Shown here: positions 47,700 to 56,450 of the stretch, piece after piece
Layout: each line of letters starts with the position of its first letter
Position numbering within the stretch: position 1 is the stretch's first letter
NCBI GenBank assembly: GCA_947561585.1
Contig: CANNZV010000122.1
Span: 62,001-126,000 of the forward strand
Direction: 5' to 3'
From: Caprella mutica
Taxonomy: Eukaryota; Arthropoda; Malacostraca; Amphipoda; Caprellidae
Length of the DNA stretch: 64,000 nt
The notes under the pieces: model-generated
Database searches by the model: none
Told to the model about the DNA's origin: nothing
The model's input: the letters and a program-made list of their open reading frames with translations, nothing else
Translations under genes and position numbers: made by a program

Positions 47700-47716
47700 A
47701 ATAAAAAGAAGCCAGT

Positions 47717-47785
47717 AGCTAACAATGGCTACAACGGCAATAGCTCCCATGCGGTCGCTACTGCGTGTAGCCGGGGACGTTATGA
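47717..47785 (+). repeat. attC of DUF1877 cassette, copy 1
   Basis: R'' AGCTAAC complements the cassette start GTTAGCT. Stem GGCTAC/GTAGCC, R' GTTATGA. Confidence 0.9.
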
Positions 47786-47992
47786 GCAATTAGTCAGGGT
47801 GAGCATAGAAAAAGGCAAACCCGCAACTACACATATCGCGCATAAAGTGCAATTCTGGCTAGACGCAGCGAACTGCATTTATGCCAAGTCGATATGTGTA
47901 ATTTTTAGGGCTAACGCTCAAAGAGAACAGCACATAACAATGCATATACGCTCATTCCTCCCAAAAGGTCGGAACGACGCATATGCGGGAAC
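47779..47992 (+). repeat. 214-bp repeat cassette, copy 4 of 16
   Basis: First of three tandem copies. Confidence 0.9.
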
Positions 47993-48206
47993 GTTATGAG
48001 CAATTAGTCAGGGTGAGCATAGAAAAAGGCAAACCCGCAACTACACATATCGCGCATAAAGTGCAATTCTGGCTAGACGCAGCGAACTGCATTTATGCCA
48101 AGTCGATATGTGTAATTTTTAGGGCTAACGCTCAAAGAGAACAGCACATAACAATGCATATACGCTCATTCCTCCCAAAAGGTCGGAACGACGCATATGC
48201 GGGAAC
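47993..48206 (+). repeat. 214-bp repeat cassette, copy 5 of 16
   Basis: Second of three tandem copies, joined exactly at G^TTATGAGC. Confidence 0.9.
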
Positions 48207-48420
48207 GTTATGAGCAATTAGTCAGGGTGAGCATAGAAAAAGGCAAACCCGCAACTACACATATCGCGCATAAAGTGCAATTCTGGCTAGACGCAGCGAA
48301 CTGCATTTATGCCAAGTCGATATGTGTAATTTTTAGGGCTAACGCTCAAAGAGAACAGCACATAACAATGCATATACGCTCATTCCTCCCAAAAGGTCGG
48401 AACGACGCATATGCGGGAAC
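48207..48420 (+). repeat. 214-bp repeat cassette, copy 6 of 16
   Basis: Third of three tandem copies, before the DUF4240 cassette. Confidence 0.9.
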
Positions 48421-48448
48421 GTTAGCCACAAGTAGAAAAAAAAAGAAA

Positions 48449-49039
48449 ATGACAGAAGATAAATTTTGGGAACTAATCGAAAAAGTATTTCATATGCCAA
48501 TTGAAAAGATACAAGAAGTTGGATATGACCAAATACAAAATGAAATTATCAAAAAATATTTCAGAGACAATGGCAAAGACTCAATAAAACAGTTTCATGA
48601 AATCTTGTGTGAAAAAATAAGAGAATTATACCTGCCAAAAATTGGAGAGTTATTTTTGATGACAGGTTATGATTTAAGCGAAAAGATAAATAAAGAATTC
48701 AAATACATTTCGACAGACGGATTTGTAGATTTTAGAGCATGGATTGTAAGTTTAGGAAAAGAACATTATAAAACGTTTTTGAACTTTCAATCAGAAAACA
48801 CATTGAGTAAATTTAATATGGACGCAAATGGAGCGAATAGAGAAGATTTAGTTTATTTGGCAGTATCATTTGCAGAAGAGGAATTAGGAGAAGAATTGGA
48901 TTTAGACTATCATTTGGATAAAGACGGAGAAGAATTATATTCAAAAATGAATTGGGACGGTTTAAATGAAAAGCATCCAAAGTTGTTCAAATTTTATCAA
49001 GAAAGATTTAAGAATGGATATTACGATTACGACGAATAA
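48449..49039 (+). CDS. DUF4240-family cassette protein
   Basis: 196 aa from the ATG at 48449, 28 bp into the cassette. The opening MTEDKFWELIEKVF and the later GFVDFRAWIVSLGKEHYKTFLN match the DUF4240 family pattern (start FWxLIe, then F-x-DFRxWl-x-x-G). The function of the family is unknown and it recurs next to conflict genes. Residues 20-80 are helical with Lys/Glu pairs. The C-terminus is very acidic (FYQERFKNGYYDYDE). Confidence 0.8.
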   Translation: MTEDKFWELIEKVFHMPIEKIQEVGYDQIQNEIIKKYFRDNGKDSIKQFHEILCEKIRELYLPKIGELFLMTGYDLSEKINKEFKYISTDGFVDFRAWIVSLGKEHYKTFLNFQSENTLSKFNMDANGANREDLVYLAVSFAEEELGEELDLDYHLDKDGEELYSKMNWDGLNEKHPKLFKFYQERFKNGYYDYDE

Positions 49040-49061
49040 AGAAAATAAAAAAGAAACCTGT

Positions 49062-49130
49062 GGCTAACAATGTGTATGACGTTCATGTCTCCCATTCGGT
49101 CGCCACACCGCATACACGGGGACGTTATGA
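49062..49130 (+). repeat. attC of DUF4240 cassette
   Basis: R'' GGCTAAC, extended TGTGGCTAAC, complements the cassette start GTTAGCCACA over 10 bases. Stem TGTGTATG/CATACACG, R' GTTATGA. Confidence 0.9.
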
Positions 49131-49337
49131 GCAATTAGTCAGGGTGAGCATAGAAAAAGGCAAACCCGCAACTACACATATCGCGCATAAAGTGCAATTC
49201 TGGCTAGACGCAGCGAACTGCATTTATGCCAAGTCGATATGTGTAATTTTTAGGGCTAACGCTCAAAGAGAACAGCACATAACAATGCATATACGCTCAT
49301 TCCTCCCAAAAGGTCGGAACGACGCATATGCGGGAAC
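49124..49337 (+). repeat. 214-bp repeat cassette, copy 7 of 16
   Basis: First of two tandem copies. Confidence 0.9.
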
Positions 49338-49551
49338 GTTATGAGCAATTAGTCAGGGTGAGCATAGAAAAAGGCAAACCCGCAACTACACATATCGCGC
49401 ATAAAGTGCAATTCTGGCTAGACGCAGCGAACTGCATTTATGCCAAGTCGATATGTGTAATTTTTAGGGCTAACGCTCAAAGAGAACAGCACATAACAAT
49501 GCATATACGCTCATTCCTCCCAAAAGGTCGGAACGACGCATATGCGGGAAC
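49338..49551 (+). repeat. 214-bp repeat cassette, copy 8 of 16
   Basis: Second of two tandem copies, before a short chimeric cassette. Confidence 0.9.
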
Positions 49552-49704
49552 GTTATGAGCAATCTGAGGATGAGCGAGTATGTTTTAAAAATATTAAAGT
49601 GCTCACAGCAGTTGATAATAATTGCTACAAAAGAAGACTGCACACAACAACTATGTATTCGGCAATAGCCAGCAAAAGCTGGACTACTGCGAATACAAGC
49701 GGAC
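49552..49704 (+). repeat. Short 153-bp chimeric cassette without gene
   Basis: Begins GTTATGAGCAAT, identical to the 214-bp repeat for 12 bases, then diverges (CTGAGGATGAGCG). It ends with an attC whose R'' is ACACAAC (49642-49648), not the complement of its own start GTTATGA. No believable ORF fits in it. Confidence 0.7.
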
Positions 49705-49711
49705 GTTCCAT
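49642..49711 (+). repeat. attC of chimeric cassette
   Basis: R'' ACACAAC; upper stem CCAGCAAAAGCTGG, R' GTTCCAT. R'' and the cassette's own R' are not complementary. Confidence 0.65.
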
Positions 49712-49728
49712 GCAAGTAAAAAGAAAAA

Positions 49729-50436
49729 ATGAAAACGATTACCATAATCATATCAGCAATAATGCTTTCAATCGGAATGCCTCAAAAAAAGGGGCAAATC
49801 GAAATAAATTTTAAAGACTGTAGATATGATGATTTTGTCTATCATAAAATCATTGAATTAAAATTTGATAATGGCAAATCAATTGAAAAGGTAATAACCA
49901 GAAAAGACAACAAGATTAAAAAATTAGAACCTGGTAATTATGAAATAGAATTCAAATCCATACTTGGAAGAAAGGAGGTTGAAAAAGTAATAATTGAAAA
50001 AGGAGATAAAATAAAATTAGAGATTTGCGTAAATAAATTCACCTCAGATAAAGAACCAATAAGACAAATTACAATAATAGATTCGATTGCAATTGGCGAA
50101 CAATATAAAATTACATATGATTCAAGAGGATGTTTCCACTTCAATCAAGATTCCTTGGAAATTAAAAGAAAAGAAAATGGATTCTTCTTTAAATGCGCAG
50201 ATAATTGGATGAAATTGTCAGATAATCAAATTGAGTCAATAAGAGATTTTGAAATAAAATCATTCAATAACAAAATATTAGGAGGATGTACAACTTCTGA
50301 TACTTATGGACTGAAATACAAAAACGAATATGGATTAATAACTGTTGACGGAAGCTGTCGTTGGAGAGGATTCAAATACGTAAAGAGTAAATTAAAAAAA
50401 GAAACCTGCATGGAACAAAGTGTAAAACGGCAATAA
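49729..50436 (+). CDS. Secreted cassette protein of unknown function, copy 1
   Basis: 235 aa, ATG 24 bp after the cassette start. The N-terminus (MKTITIIISAIMLSIGMPQK) is a short signal or membrane anchor. The rest alternates beta-strands: IEINFKDCRYDDFVYHKIIEL, NYEIEFKSILGRKEVEKVIIEKGDKI, TYDSRGCFHFNQDSLEIKR, with two or three Cys. The C-terminus runs into the attC. It resembles small extracytoplasmic beta-sandwich proteins but no family is recognised. An identical copy is at 54999-55706. Confidence 0.7.
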   Translation: MKTITIIISAIMLSIGMPQKKGQIEINFKDCRYDDFVYHKIIELKFDNGKSIEKVITRKDNKIKKLEPGNYEIEFKSILGRKEVEKVIIEKGDKIKLEICVNKFTSDKEPIRQITIIDSIAIGEQYKITYDSRGCFHFNQDSLEIKRKENGFFFKCADNWMKLSDNQIESIRDFEIKSFNNKILGGCTTSDTYGLKYKNEYGLITVDGSCRWRGFKYVKSKLKKETCMEQSVKRQ

Positions 50437-50477
50437 GCCCTATGCGGGCTTACTGCGTTTACACAAGACCGTTATGA
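50410..50477 (+). repeat. attC of secreted-protein cassette, copy 1
   Basis: R'' ATGGAAC complements the cassette start GTTCCAT. Stem GTGTAAAC/GTTTACAC, R' GTTATGA. The ORF stop lies inside it. Confidence 0.88.
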
Positions 50478-50684
50478 GCAATTAGTCAGGGTGAGCATAG
50501 AAAAAGGCAAACCCGCAACTACACATATCGCGCATAAAGTGCAATTCTGGCTAGACGCAGCGAACTGCATTTATGCCAAGTCGATATGTGTAATTTTTAG
50601 GGCTAACGCTCAAAGAGAACAGCACATAACAATGCATATACGCTCATTCCTCCCAAAAGGTCGGAACGACGCATATGCGGGAAC
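50471..50684 (+). repeat. 214-bp repeat cassette, copy 9 of 16
   Basis: Single copy before the DUF3883 cassette. Confidence 0.9.
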
Positions 50685-50710
50685 GTTATGCCCAATAAAA
50701 AAAAGAAAAA

Positions 50711-51952
50711 ATGAACGTTGTCGAACTCCGAGAATATCAAATAAATTTTGAAAAGATACGATTGAATCTAAAACCTGAATTCGACCAAATAAATCGGTTA
50801 AGGGCAAAGTTTGTCAAAGATTATCCCGTAAATGTTATTTCTAATTTCGGACTTGATGACTATATAATAGGTAAAAGAAATCCTACTTTTTGTCATCGAA
50901 TTGAGAATGAATTAAATGCTTGGGGAGATATACATAATTCAACGGCAATTAAATTTGGAGTTTATTTCGGAAGGAGAGGCGGAAACGACAGAGAATACAG
51001 ATTTGCAAAAAAGTTTGGGAATGATTTAAACGCAGCTTTTAAAAATGTAAAGGAATCCATTGTTGAGATAATAGAGGATTATGAAAATTTGGACAGTTTG
51101 AAAAGGAATCGAGTCTCACCAATGTTCAAAGGAAAAATCTTATCTGTCTATTATCCAAACAAGTACTTGAATATTTTTTCAGCATCTCATCTGAATTACT
51201 TTATCAATATGCTTGGATTGGAGAATTACTCAAAAGCAGAGTTAAGTAAACAAAGACAGTTACTTGATTTTAAGGAGAAAGATTTGGTGATGAAGCATTG
51301 GAGTATTTATGAATTCAGCAGATTTTTATATTATTCGTTTGGCAGACCAAATGATGAAATTAAAGATGAAGAATTGCCCGACGAATTGAAAGATTTTAAA
51401 TTAAGTGACTTTCCACCGATTGAAAAAGTTAAAGCTCAATCTGTCGAACTCGATATTTTAGAGAACCTGAATTCAGAAGGAAAGAAAAAAAAGAAATCAA
51501 AGAAAATTGACCATTCGAGGCAATCAAAGAAATTCAAGAGAATTGGCGACCGAGGAGAACAAATCGTTGTGCAATTTGAAAGAGATTATTTAACCCGAAA
51601 CGGAAGACCAGATTTGGCAAAGCGAGTTAATCATATTTCCAAAACAGATGATACCGTCGGATACGATATTCTTTCATTTGAGATTGACGAGACAAAAAAA
51701 TACATCGAAGTGAAATCGACTTTGAAACCAATCGGATTTTCTCAGTTATTTCTGACATCGAATGAATTAGAAGTCGCAAAAAGTAAATCAAATTACAATT
51801 TCTATATAGTTTACGATGTCGGCAAACTCAATCCAAAGATTTGGAAAATCAAAACTCAAAACTTGCTCGATGACGAAAACATCGAAATGAAACCAATACT
51901 TTATAAAATCAATTTAAAGACAAAAAAGAATACTGGGCATAACATTGTGTAG
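50711..51952 (+). CDS. DUF3883-domain nuclease-like cassette protein
   Basis: 413 aa, ATG 26 bp after the cassette start. The C-terminal domain (about 270-400) matches DUF3883: IGDRGEQIVVQFERDYL, then TVGYDILSFE with D319, and KYIEVKST with E333-x-K335. This is the D..ExK arrangement of PD-(D/E)XK nucleases. Residues 1-250 are an unrecognised largely helical region (RGGNDREYRFAKKFGNDLNA). A basic linker SEGKKKKKSKKIDHSRQSKK (about 254-273) could bind nucleic acid. DUF3883 proteins are common in defence islands; the role is inference. Confidence 0.8.
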   Translation: MNVVELREYQINFEKIRLNLKPEFDQINRLRAKFVKDYPVNVISNFGLDDYIIGKRNPTFCHRIENELNAWGDIHNSTAIKFGVYFGRRGGNDREYRFAKKFGNDLNAAFKNVKESIVEIIEDYENLDSLKRNRVSPMFKGKILSVYYPNKYLNIFSASHLNYFINMLGLENYSKAELSKQRQLLDFKEKDLVMKHWSIYEFSRFLYYSFGRPNDEIKDEELPDELKDFKLSDFPPIEKVKAQSVELDILENLNSEGKKKKKSKKIDHSRQSKKFKRIGDRGEQIVVQFERDYLTRNGRPDLAKRVNHISKTDDTVGYDILSFEIDETKKYIEVKSTLKPIGFSQLFLTSNELEVAKSKSNYNFYIVYDVGKLNPKIWKIKTQNLLDDENIEMKPILYKINLKTKKNTGHNIV

Positions 51953-52004
51953 CTGTCCATAGCGGGCAAAAGCCCGCTACGGCAGCTACACGAGACCGTT
52001 ATGA
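51937..52004 (+). repeat. attC of DUF3883 cassette
   Basis: R'' GCATAAC, extended GGGCATAAC, complements the cassette start GTTATGCCC exactly. Stem TGTGTAGCTG/CAGCTACACG and upper stem AGCGGGC/GCCCGCT, R' GTTATGA. Confidence 0.9.
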
Positions 52005-52211
52005 GCAATTAGTCAGGGTGAGCATAGAAAAAGGCAAACCCGCAACTACACATATCGCGCATAAAGTGCAATTCTGGCTAGACGCAGCGAACTGCATTTA
52101 TGCCAAGTCGATATGTGTAATTTTTAGGGCTAACGCTCAAAGAGAACAGCACATAACAATGCATATACGCTCATTCCTCCCAAAAGGTCGGAACGACGCA
52201 TATGCGGGAAC
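51998..52211 (+). repeat. 214-bp repeat cassette, copy 10 of 16
   Basis: First of three tandem copies. Confidence 0.9.
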
Positions 52212-52425
52212 GTTATGAGCAATTAGTCAGGGTGAGCATAGAAAAAGGCAAACCCGCAACTACACATATCGCGCATAAAGTGCAATTCTGGCTAGACGCA
52301 GCGAACTGCATTTATGCCAAGTCGATATGTGTAATTTTTAGGGCTAACGCTCAAAGAGAACAGCACATAACAATGCATATACGCTCATTCCTCCCAAAAG
52401 GTCGGAACGACGCATATGCGGGAAC
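52212..52425 (+). repeat. 214-bp repeat cassette, copy 11 of 16
   Basis: Second of three tandem copies. Confidence 0.9.
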
Positions 52426-52639
52426 GTTATGAGCAATTAGTCAGGGTGAGCATAGAAAAAGGCAAACCCGCAACTACACATATCGCGCATAAAGTGCAAT
52501 TCTGGCTAGACGCAGCGAACTGCATTTATGCCAAGTCGATATGTGTAATTTTTAGGGCTAACGCTCAAAGAGAACAGCACATAACAATGCATATACGCTC
52601 ATTCCTCCCAAAAGGTCGGAACGACGCATATGCGGGAAC
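52426..52639 (+). repeat. 214-bp repeat cassette, copy 12 of 16
   Basis: Third of three tandem copies, before the second DUF1877 cassette. Confidence 0.9.
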
Positions 52640-52681
52640 GTTAGCTACAAGCAAAAAAGAAAAAAATAACATCACCAAAAA

Positions 52682-53239
52682 ATGGGAATTATAAAATCAT
52701 ATCTCAGAATTGCAAAAAATGAAATTGGAAAACTGAGTTCAATAAAAAGTGATGAAGAATTAGATGAAATTTTAAAAAATGCTAAAGAGAGTTTCGATAT
52801 CGACAAATCATGGCAAATCCTTAATTATCTAATAACAGGAGAAAAAGATTTTAGTGAACATCCTTTTACAAAAATAATTTACCCAGATAATTATTCAATC
52901 CAACTTTCAGAAGAGGAAGAAATTTTAATTGATGACTATTTTGATAATGGGATGCAAAACGAAACAGAAAAGATTCGTGAAATTTTACAGAAGCAAGAAT
53001 TAAGTCAAGGCTTTGTAAATTTAGATGAAATAGTTGAAGTGATTTCAAATTTGGAACAAATAGAAATTGAACAATTAATGGACAAAGCTGATTTCAATAC
53101 ATTTAATGAAATTGGAATTTATCCTGAAATCTGGAATAATTCAATTGAGCATAAAGAATATGTAAAAGAACATTTCAATAATCTATATTCATTTTTACAA
53201 AGAGCAAAAGAAGATGAAAATTGGATTATCGTATTTTAA
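52682..53239 (+). CDS. DUF1877-family cassette protein (copy 2)
   Basis: 185 aa, identical in protein sequence to the gene at 47142-47699, and the 679-bp cassette around it also looks the same by eye. Both are preceded by 214-bp repeats. Exact duplication of a coding cassette about 5.5 kb apart suggests recent copying or re-insertion. The family motif DIDKSWQILNYLITGE is the basis for the call. Confidence 0.78.
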   Translation: MGIIKSYLRIAKNEIGKLSSIKSDEELDEILKNAKESFDIDKSWQILNYLITGEKDFSEHPFTKIIYPDNYSIQLSEEEEILIDDYFDNGMQNETEKIREILQKQELSQGFVNLDEIVEVISNLEQIEIEQLMDKADFNTFNEIGIYPEIWNNSIEHKEYVKEHFNNLYSFLQRAKEDENWIIVF

Positions 53240-53256
53240 AATAAAAAGAAGCCAGT

Positions 53257-53325
53257 AGCTAACAATGGCTACAACGGCAATAGCTCCCATGCGGTCGCTA
53301 CTGCGTGTAGCCGGGGACGTTAGCC
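53257..53325 (+). repeat. attC of DUF1877 cassette, copy 2
   Basis: Same as the site at 47717. R'' AGCTAAC, R' GTTAGCC. Confidence 0.9.
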
Positions 53326-53352
53326 TCAAGTAGAAAAAGAAAAAGACCATCA

Positions 53353-54177
53353 ATGATAAATTGGATACTTCAAAAAAATCTGACCAAACCTGAAATTTTA
53401 AAACGGATAAAATCTGTTCTAAACGGGAAAGATGAAATTTGGGAAGAAGTCGAAGTGATTCCGTTTTCGAATGAAATTCCTGAAATCGAAAATAAAGATA
53501 GTTTCAAAATAATTTACGGTTCGACAACTTTCATGTTAAATGCTTATGAAAATGAAGAATTAAGAGAAGGCGTTTTCTTCGAGCCAATAAAGTTCCAAAT
53601 GACAAACTACGTCGATAAATGGAAAAATAAAGTTCTGAATTTTGACGGGCAATTGATGAAATTTGGAGAATTAGAAAACCTGAAAAGCGAACAAGAAAAA
53701 CTTTGGTTTATACGACCAAACAATGACGGAAAAGAATTTAGCGGCAAAGTTGAACCATTCAAAGAATTGGTAAAATGGAGCAATAAAGTTTGTCAATTAG
53801 AATTACCCGAACTAAACAAAGAAACGGAAATATGGATTTCTGAACCAAAAGAGATAAAAAAGGAATGGAGATTATTCATCGTCAATAATGAAATCGTTTC
53901 TGCTTCAAGATATATGAATAAAGGTCTATTTGATGAAAGCGAAAATGACATTCCGAAAGAGATGATTGAATTTGCTCAAAAACGAATTGATGAATATCGG
54001 TTGGAAGATATTTATGTAATGGATGTCGCCGAAATCGAAAATGAATTCAAATTGATTGAATGCAATTGCTTCAACGGAACGGGATTTTACAAACACGATA
54101 TTGAAAAAATTATTCAATCGATAAATAACTTTGTGAAACGGAAAATAAAAAAGAAACCTGAGGCTAACAATGTGTAA
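53353..54177 (+). CDS. ATP-grasp-like cassette protein (DUF4343 type)
   Basis: 274 aa. ATG 34 bp after the cassette start. The middle LWFIRPNNDGKEFSGKVEPF followed by EIKKEWRLFIVNNEIVSASRY and IYVMDVAEIE..LIECNCFNGTG matches the ATP-grasp domain of DUF4343 proteins: Lys/Arg nucleotide contacts, a central beta-hairpin, then the acidic metal-binding end E-x-N. Such proteins ligate a carboxylate to an amine or thiol with ATP; the substrate is unknown. The last codons run into the attC (KKPEANNV). Confidence 0.75.
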   Translation: MINWILQKNLTKPEILKRIKSVLNGKDEIWEEVEVIPFSNEIPEIENKDSFKIIYGSTTFMLNAYENEELREGVFFEPIKFQMTNYVDKWKNKVLNFDGQLMKFGELENLKSEQEKLWFIRPNNDGKEFSGKVEPFKELVKWSNKVCQLELPELNKETEIWISEPKEIKKEWRLFIVNNEIVSASRYMNKGLFDESENDIPKEMIEFAQKRIDEYRLEDIYVMDVAEIENEFKLIECNCFNGTGFYKHDIEKIIQSINNFVKRKIKKKPEANNV

Positions 54178-54228
54178 AATGGTCATCCGCCCTATGCGGG
54201 CGCACGCCATTTACACGGAACGTTAGCG
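54162..54228 (+). repeat. attC of ATP-grasp cassette
   Basis: R'' GGCTAAC, extended TGAGGCTAAC, complements the cassette start GTTAGCCTCA. Stem TGTGTAAA/TTTACACG, R' GTTAGCG. Confidence 0.9.
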
Positions 54229-54384
54229 ACCATCAAGAGAAAAAAAACAAATAATCGACAGAAAAGGAATCGAAAAAATACGAACTCGATAATTTTCTTC
54301 GACAAAAGATATATGACTAAATCCAAACGAAAAAAGATTCAATTGGATTTCAGATTTTTCATACTTAAAACAACTAAATAAATA

Positions 54385-54918
54385 TTGGAACATTTCTTGA
54401 ATTTTTGGAATACTATCATTGAATTTCTTAGTAATTATGGACTTCATTCACTTCTTGGAATTTCAATTATCGGAAACATCTATCTAATTGTAGCATGGGT
54501 ACGAAGAGAAAGACATCTTGAAATGACAGAAATAGAAATTTCGCTTTTAAAGCCTCGAATCAAATTTGAGTTGAATAAAGACGAAAAGTATAAATTCATG
54601 GCAAACGAGATAATTCGATTAAAAAATGAAGTTGAAGTCCTTAAAAAGAAAACAGATAAGCCTTGGGTAATTGTTGTATTTATGATAATTGTTGCAATAG
54701 TAATTGGAGCAATCGCATCAGTTGGCTCGAAGAACAAAAAAGAATCAGATGAATCAGAAGAAGAAAACAAAGAAGAATCTTCCAAAGAAAAATCTGATGA
54801 ATCAGCTGATGAAAATAAAGAATCAAACATAGATAACGATTTACCACCAAAAGACTTTCTCGAAAAATTAGAGAAAGAAATTAAAGAAGAAAAAATAAAA
54901 AAAGAAGACGGTCGCTAA
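54385..54918 (+). CDS. Two-TM cassette protein with charged tail
   Basis: 177 aa from a TTG at 54385; no ATG is available in frame before the first membrane segment, so TTG is likely but not certain. Two hydrophobic segments (SLLGISIIGNIYLIVAWV at about 22-39, and WVIVVFMIIVAIVIGAIASV at about 94-113) are separated by a charged stretch, and the C-terminal 55 residues are extremely Lys/Glu/Ser-rich. The layout resembles membrane-anchored sensors or small pore-like proteins of conflict systems. No family is recognised. The C-terminus reaches the attC. Confidence 0.55.
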   Translation: MEHFLNFWNTIIEFLSNYGLHSLLGISIIGNIYLIVAWVRRERHLEMTEIEISLLKPRIKFELNKDEKYKFMANEIIRLKNEVEVLKKKTDKPWVIVVFMIIVAIVIGAIASVGSKNKKESDESEEENKEESSKEKSDESADENKESNIDNDLPPKDFLEKLEKEIKEEKIKKEDGR

Positions 54919-54981
54919 CAATGTGTATGGCGTTCATTGCCAGCAAAAGCTGGCAACGCCGCATACACGAAGCCGTTCCAT
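54913..54981 (+). repeat. attC of two-TM cassette
   Basis: R'' CGCTAAC, extended GGTCGCTAAC, complements the cassette start GTTAGCGACC. Stem TGTGTATGGCG/CGCCGCATACACG, R' GTTCCAT. Confidence 0.9.
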
Positions 54982-54998
54982 GCAAGTAAAAAGAAAAA

Positions 54999-55706
54999 AT
55001 GAAAACGATTACCATAATCATATCAGCAATAATGCTTTCAATCGGAATGCCTCAAAAAAAGGGGCAAATCGAAATAAATTTTAAAGACTGTAGATATGAT
55101 GATTTTGTCTATCATAAAATCATTGAATTAAAATTTGATAATGGCAAATCAATTGAAAAGGTAATAACCAGAAAAGACAACAAGATTAAAAAATTAGAAC
55201 CTGGTAATTATGAAATAGAATTCAAATCCATACTTGGAAGAAAGGAGGTTGAAAAAGTAATAATTGAAAAAGGAGATAAAATAAAATTAGAGATTTGCGT
55301 AAATAAATTCACCTCAGATAAAGAACCAATAAGACAAATTACAATAATAGATTCGATTGCAATTGGCGAACAATATAAAATTACATATGATTCAAGAGGA
55401 TGTTTCCACTTCAATCAAGATTCCTTGGAAATTAAAAGAAAAGAAAATGGATTCTTCTTTAAATGCGCAGATAATTGGATGAAATTGTCAGATAATCAAA
55501 TTGAGTCAATAAGAGATTTTGAAATAAAATCATTCAATAACAAAATATTAGGAGGATGTACAACTTCTGATACTTATGGACTGAAATACAAAAACGAATA
55601 TGGATTAATAACTGTTGACGGAAGCTGTCGTTGGAGAGGATTCAAATACGTAAAGAGTAAATTAAAAAAAGAAACCTGCATGGAACAAAGTGTAAAACGG
55701 CAATAA
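54999..55706 (+). CDS. Secreted cassette protein of unknown function, copy 2
   Basis: 235 aa, identical in protein sequence to 49729-50436. The cassette (54975-55740) matches 49705-50470 position for position as far as I can see. Unlike copy 1 it follows a different cassette and is followed by a different one, so the cassette as a unit has been copied or moved. Function unknown. Confidence 0.7.
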   Translation: MKTITIIISAIMLSIGMPQKKGQIEINFKDCRYDDFVYHKIIELKFDNGKSIEKVITRKDNKIKKLEPGNYEIEFKSILGRKEVEKVIIEKGDKIKLEICVNKFTSDKEPIRQITIIDSIAIGEQYKITYDSRGCFHFNQDSLEIKRKENGFFFKCADNWMKLSDNQIESIRDFEIKSFNNKILGGCTTSDTYGLKYKNEYGLITVDGSCRWRGFKYVKSKLKKETCMEQSVKRQ

Positions 55707-55747
55707 GCCCTATGCGGGCTTACTGCGTTTACACAAGACCGTTGTCG
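55680..55747 (+). repeat. attC of secreted-protein cassette, copy 2
   Basis: Same as the site at 50410. R' here is GTTGTCG. Confidence 0.88.
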
Positions 55748-55777
55748 GTCAGCAGAAAAAAATAAAACCAAAAACGA

Positions 55778-56344
55778 ATGAGCCAAATAACAAAAGATTT
55801 CATCGAATTGATTAAAAAAAGAAGCGAAGAAAATGAAAAATCAATGAAAGCTTTGTTTGAGCAAAAATTGATTGGAAATTGCATATCAATTTTAAGGCAA
55901 GAAATAGATACATTTATTAGAATAATTTATCTCGGATTAGAAACAAATTTGATTGAAAGAGAAAGACTAATGAAATCAACATTAAATGGAGAAAAGTGGA
56001 AAATTCTAACTGTAAATAATAAATTAAAAAATGTAACGGACAGAGATATGGTTGATTTGTCAACCCAATTAAAAGGCTATGTGGAATACGTTTACAAATT
56101 CGGATGTTCATTTATTCACTTATCCGATTATCATAATTACAAAAATGAAAATCCATTTGAAAAAATTTCATTAAGAGAAAAAATGGATATTAAATTTTAC
56201 TTGAATCAATATCATAACTATCCACCAAATCTGGAATTAAATATCCAAAACATAACTGAATATCTACCGAAGATATTTAAAAAGATTTCATCAAATATGT
56301 TGTATTACAATGAAGAGTTAATTCAAGGAAATATAATTACTTAA
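55778..56344 (+). CDS. Cassette protein of unknown function (188 aa)
   Basis: 188 aa, ATG 37 bp after the cassette start. Mostly helical with no signal peptide: KKRSEENEKSMKALFEQKL, IRIIYLGLETNLIERERLMK, DLSTQLKGYVEYVYKFGC. A spaced Asp/His pair (IHLSDYHNY) near residue 118 is noted but is not a known motif. The C-terminus is short and basic. No family is recognised; similar sizes and composition are common for cassette proteins in other integrons. Confidence 0.6.
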   Translation: MSQITKDFIELIKKRSEENEKSMKALFEQKLIGNCISILRQEIDTFIRIIYLGLETNLIERERLMKSTLNGEKWKILTVNNKLKNVTDRDMVDLSTQLKGYVEYVYKFGCSFIHLSDYHNYKNENPFEKISLREKMDIKFYLNQYHNYPPNLELNIQNITEYLPKIFKKISSNMLYYNEELIQGNIIT

Positions 56345-56360
56345 AAAAAAGAAGCCGAAC

Positions 56361-56429
56361 CGACAACAATGGCTACAACGGCCATCCCGAGCAAAAGCTC
56401 GGCACGTCGTGTAGCCGGGGACGTTAGCT
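56361..56429 (+). repeat. attC of 188-aa cassette
   Basis: R'' CGACAAC, extended ACCGACAAC, complements the cassette start GTTGTCGGT. Stem GGCTAC/GTAGCC, R' GTTAGCT. Confidence 0.9.
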
Positions 56430-56450
56430 ACAATTAAACAGAAAAAATCA

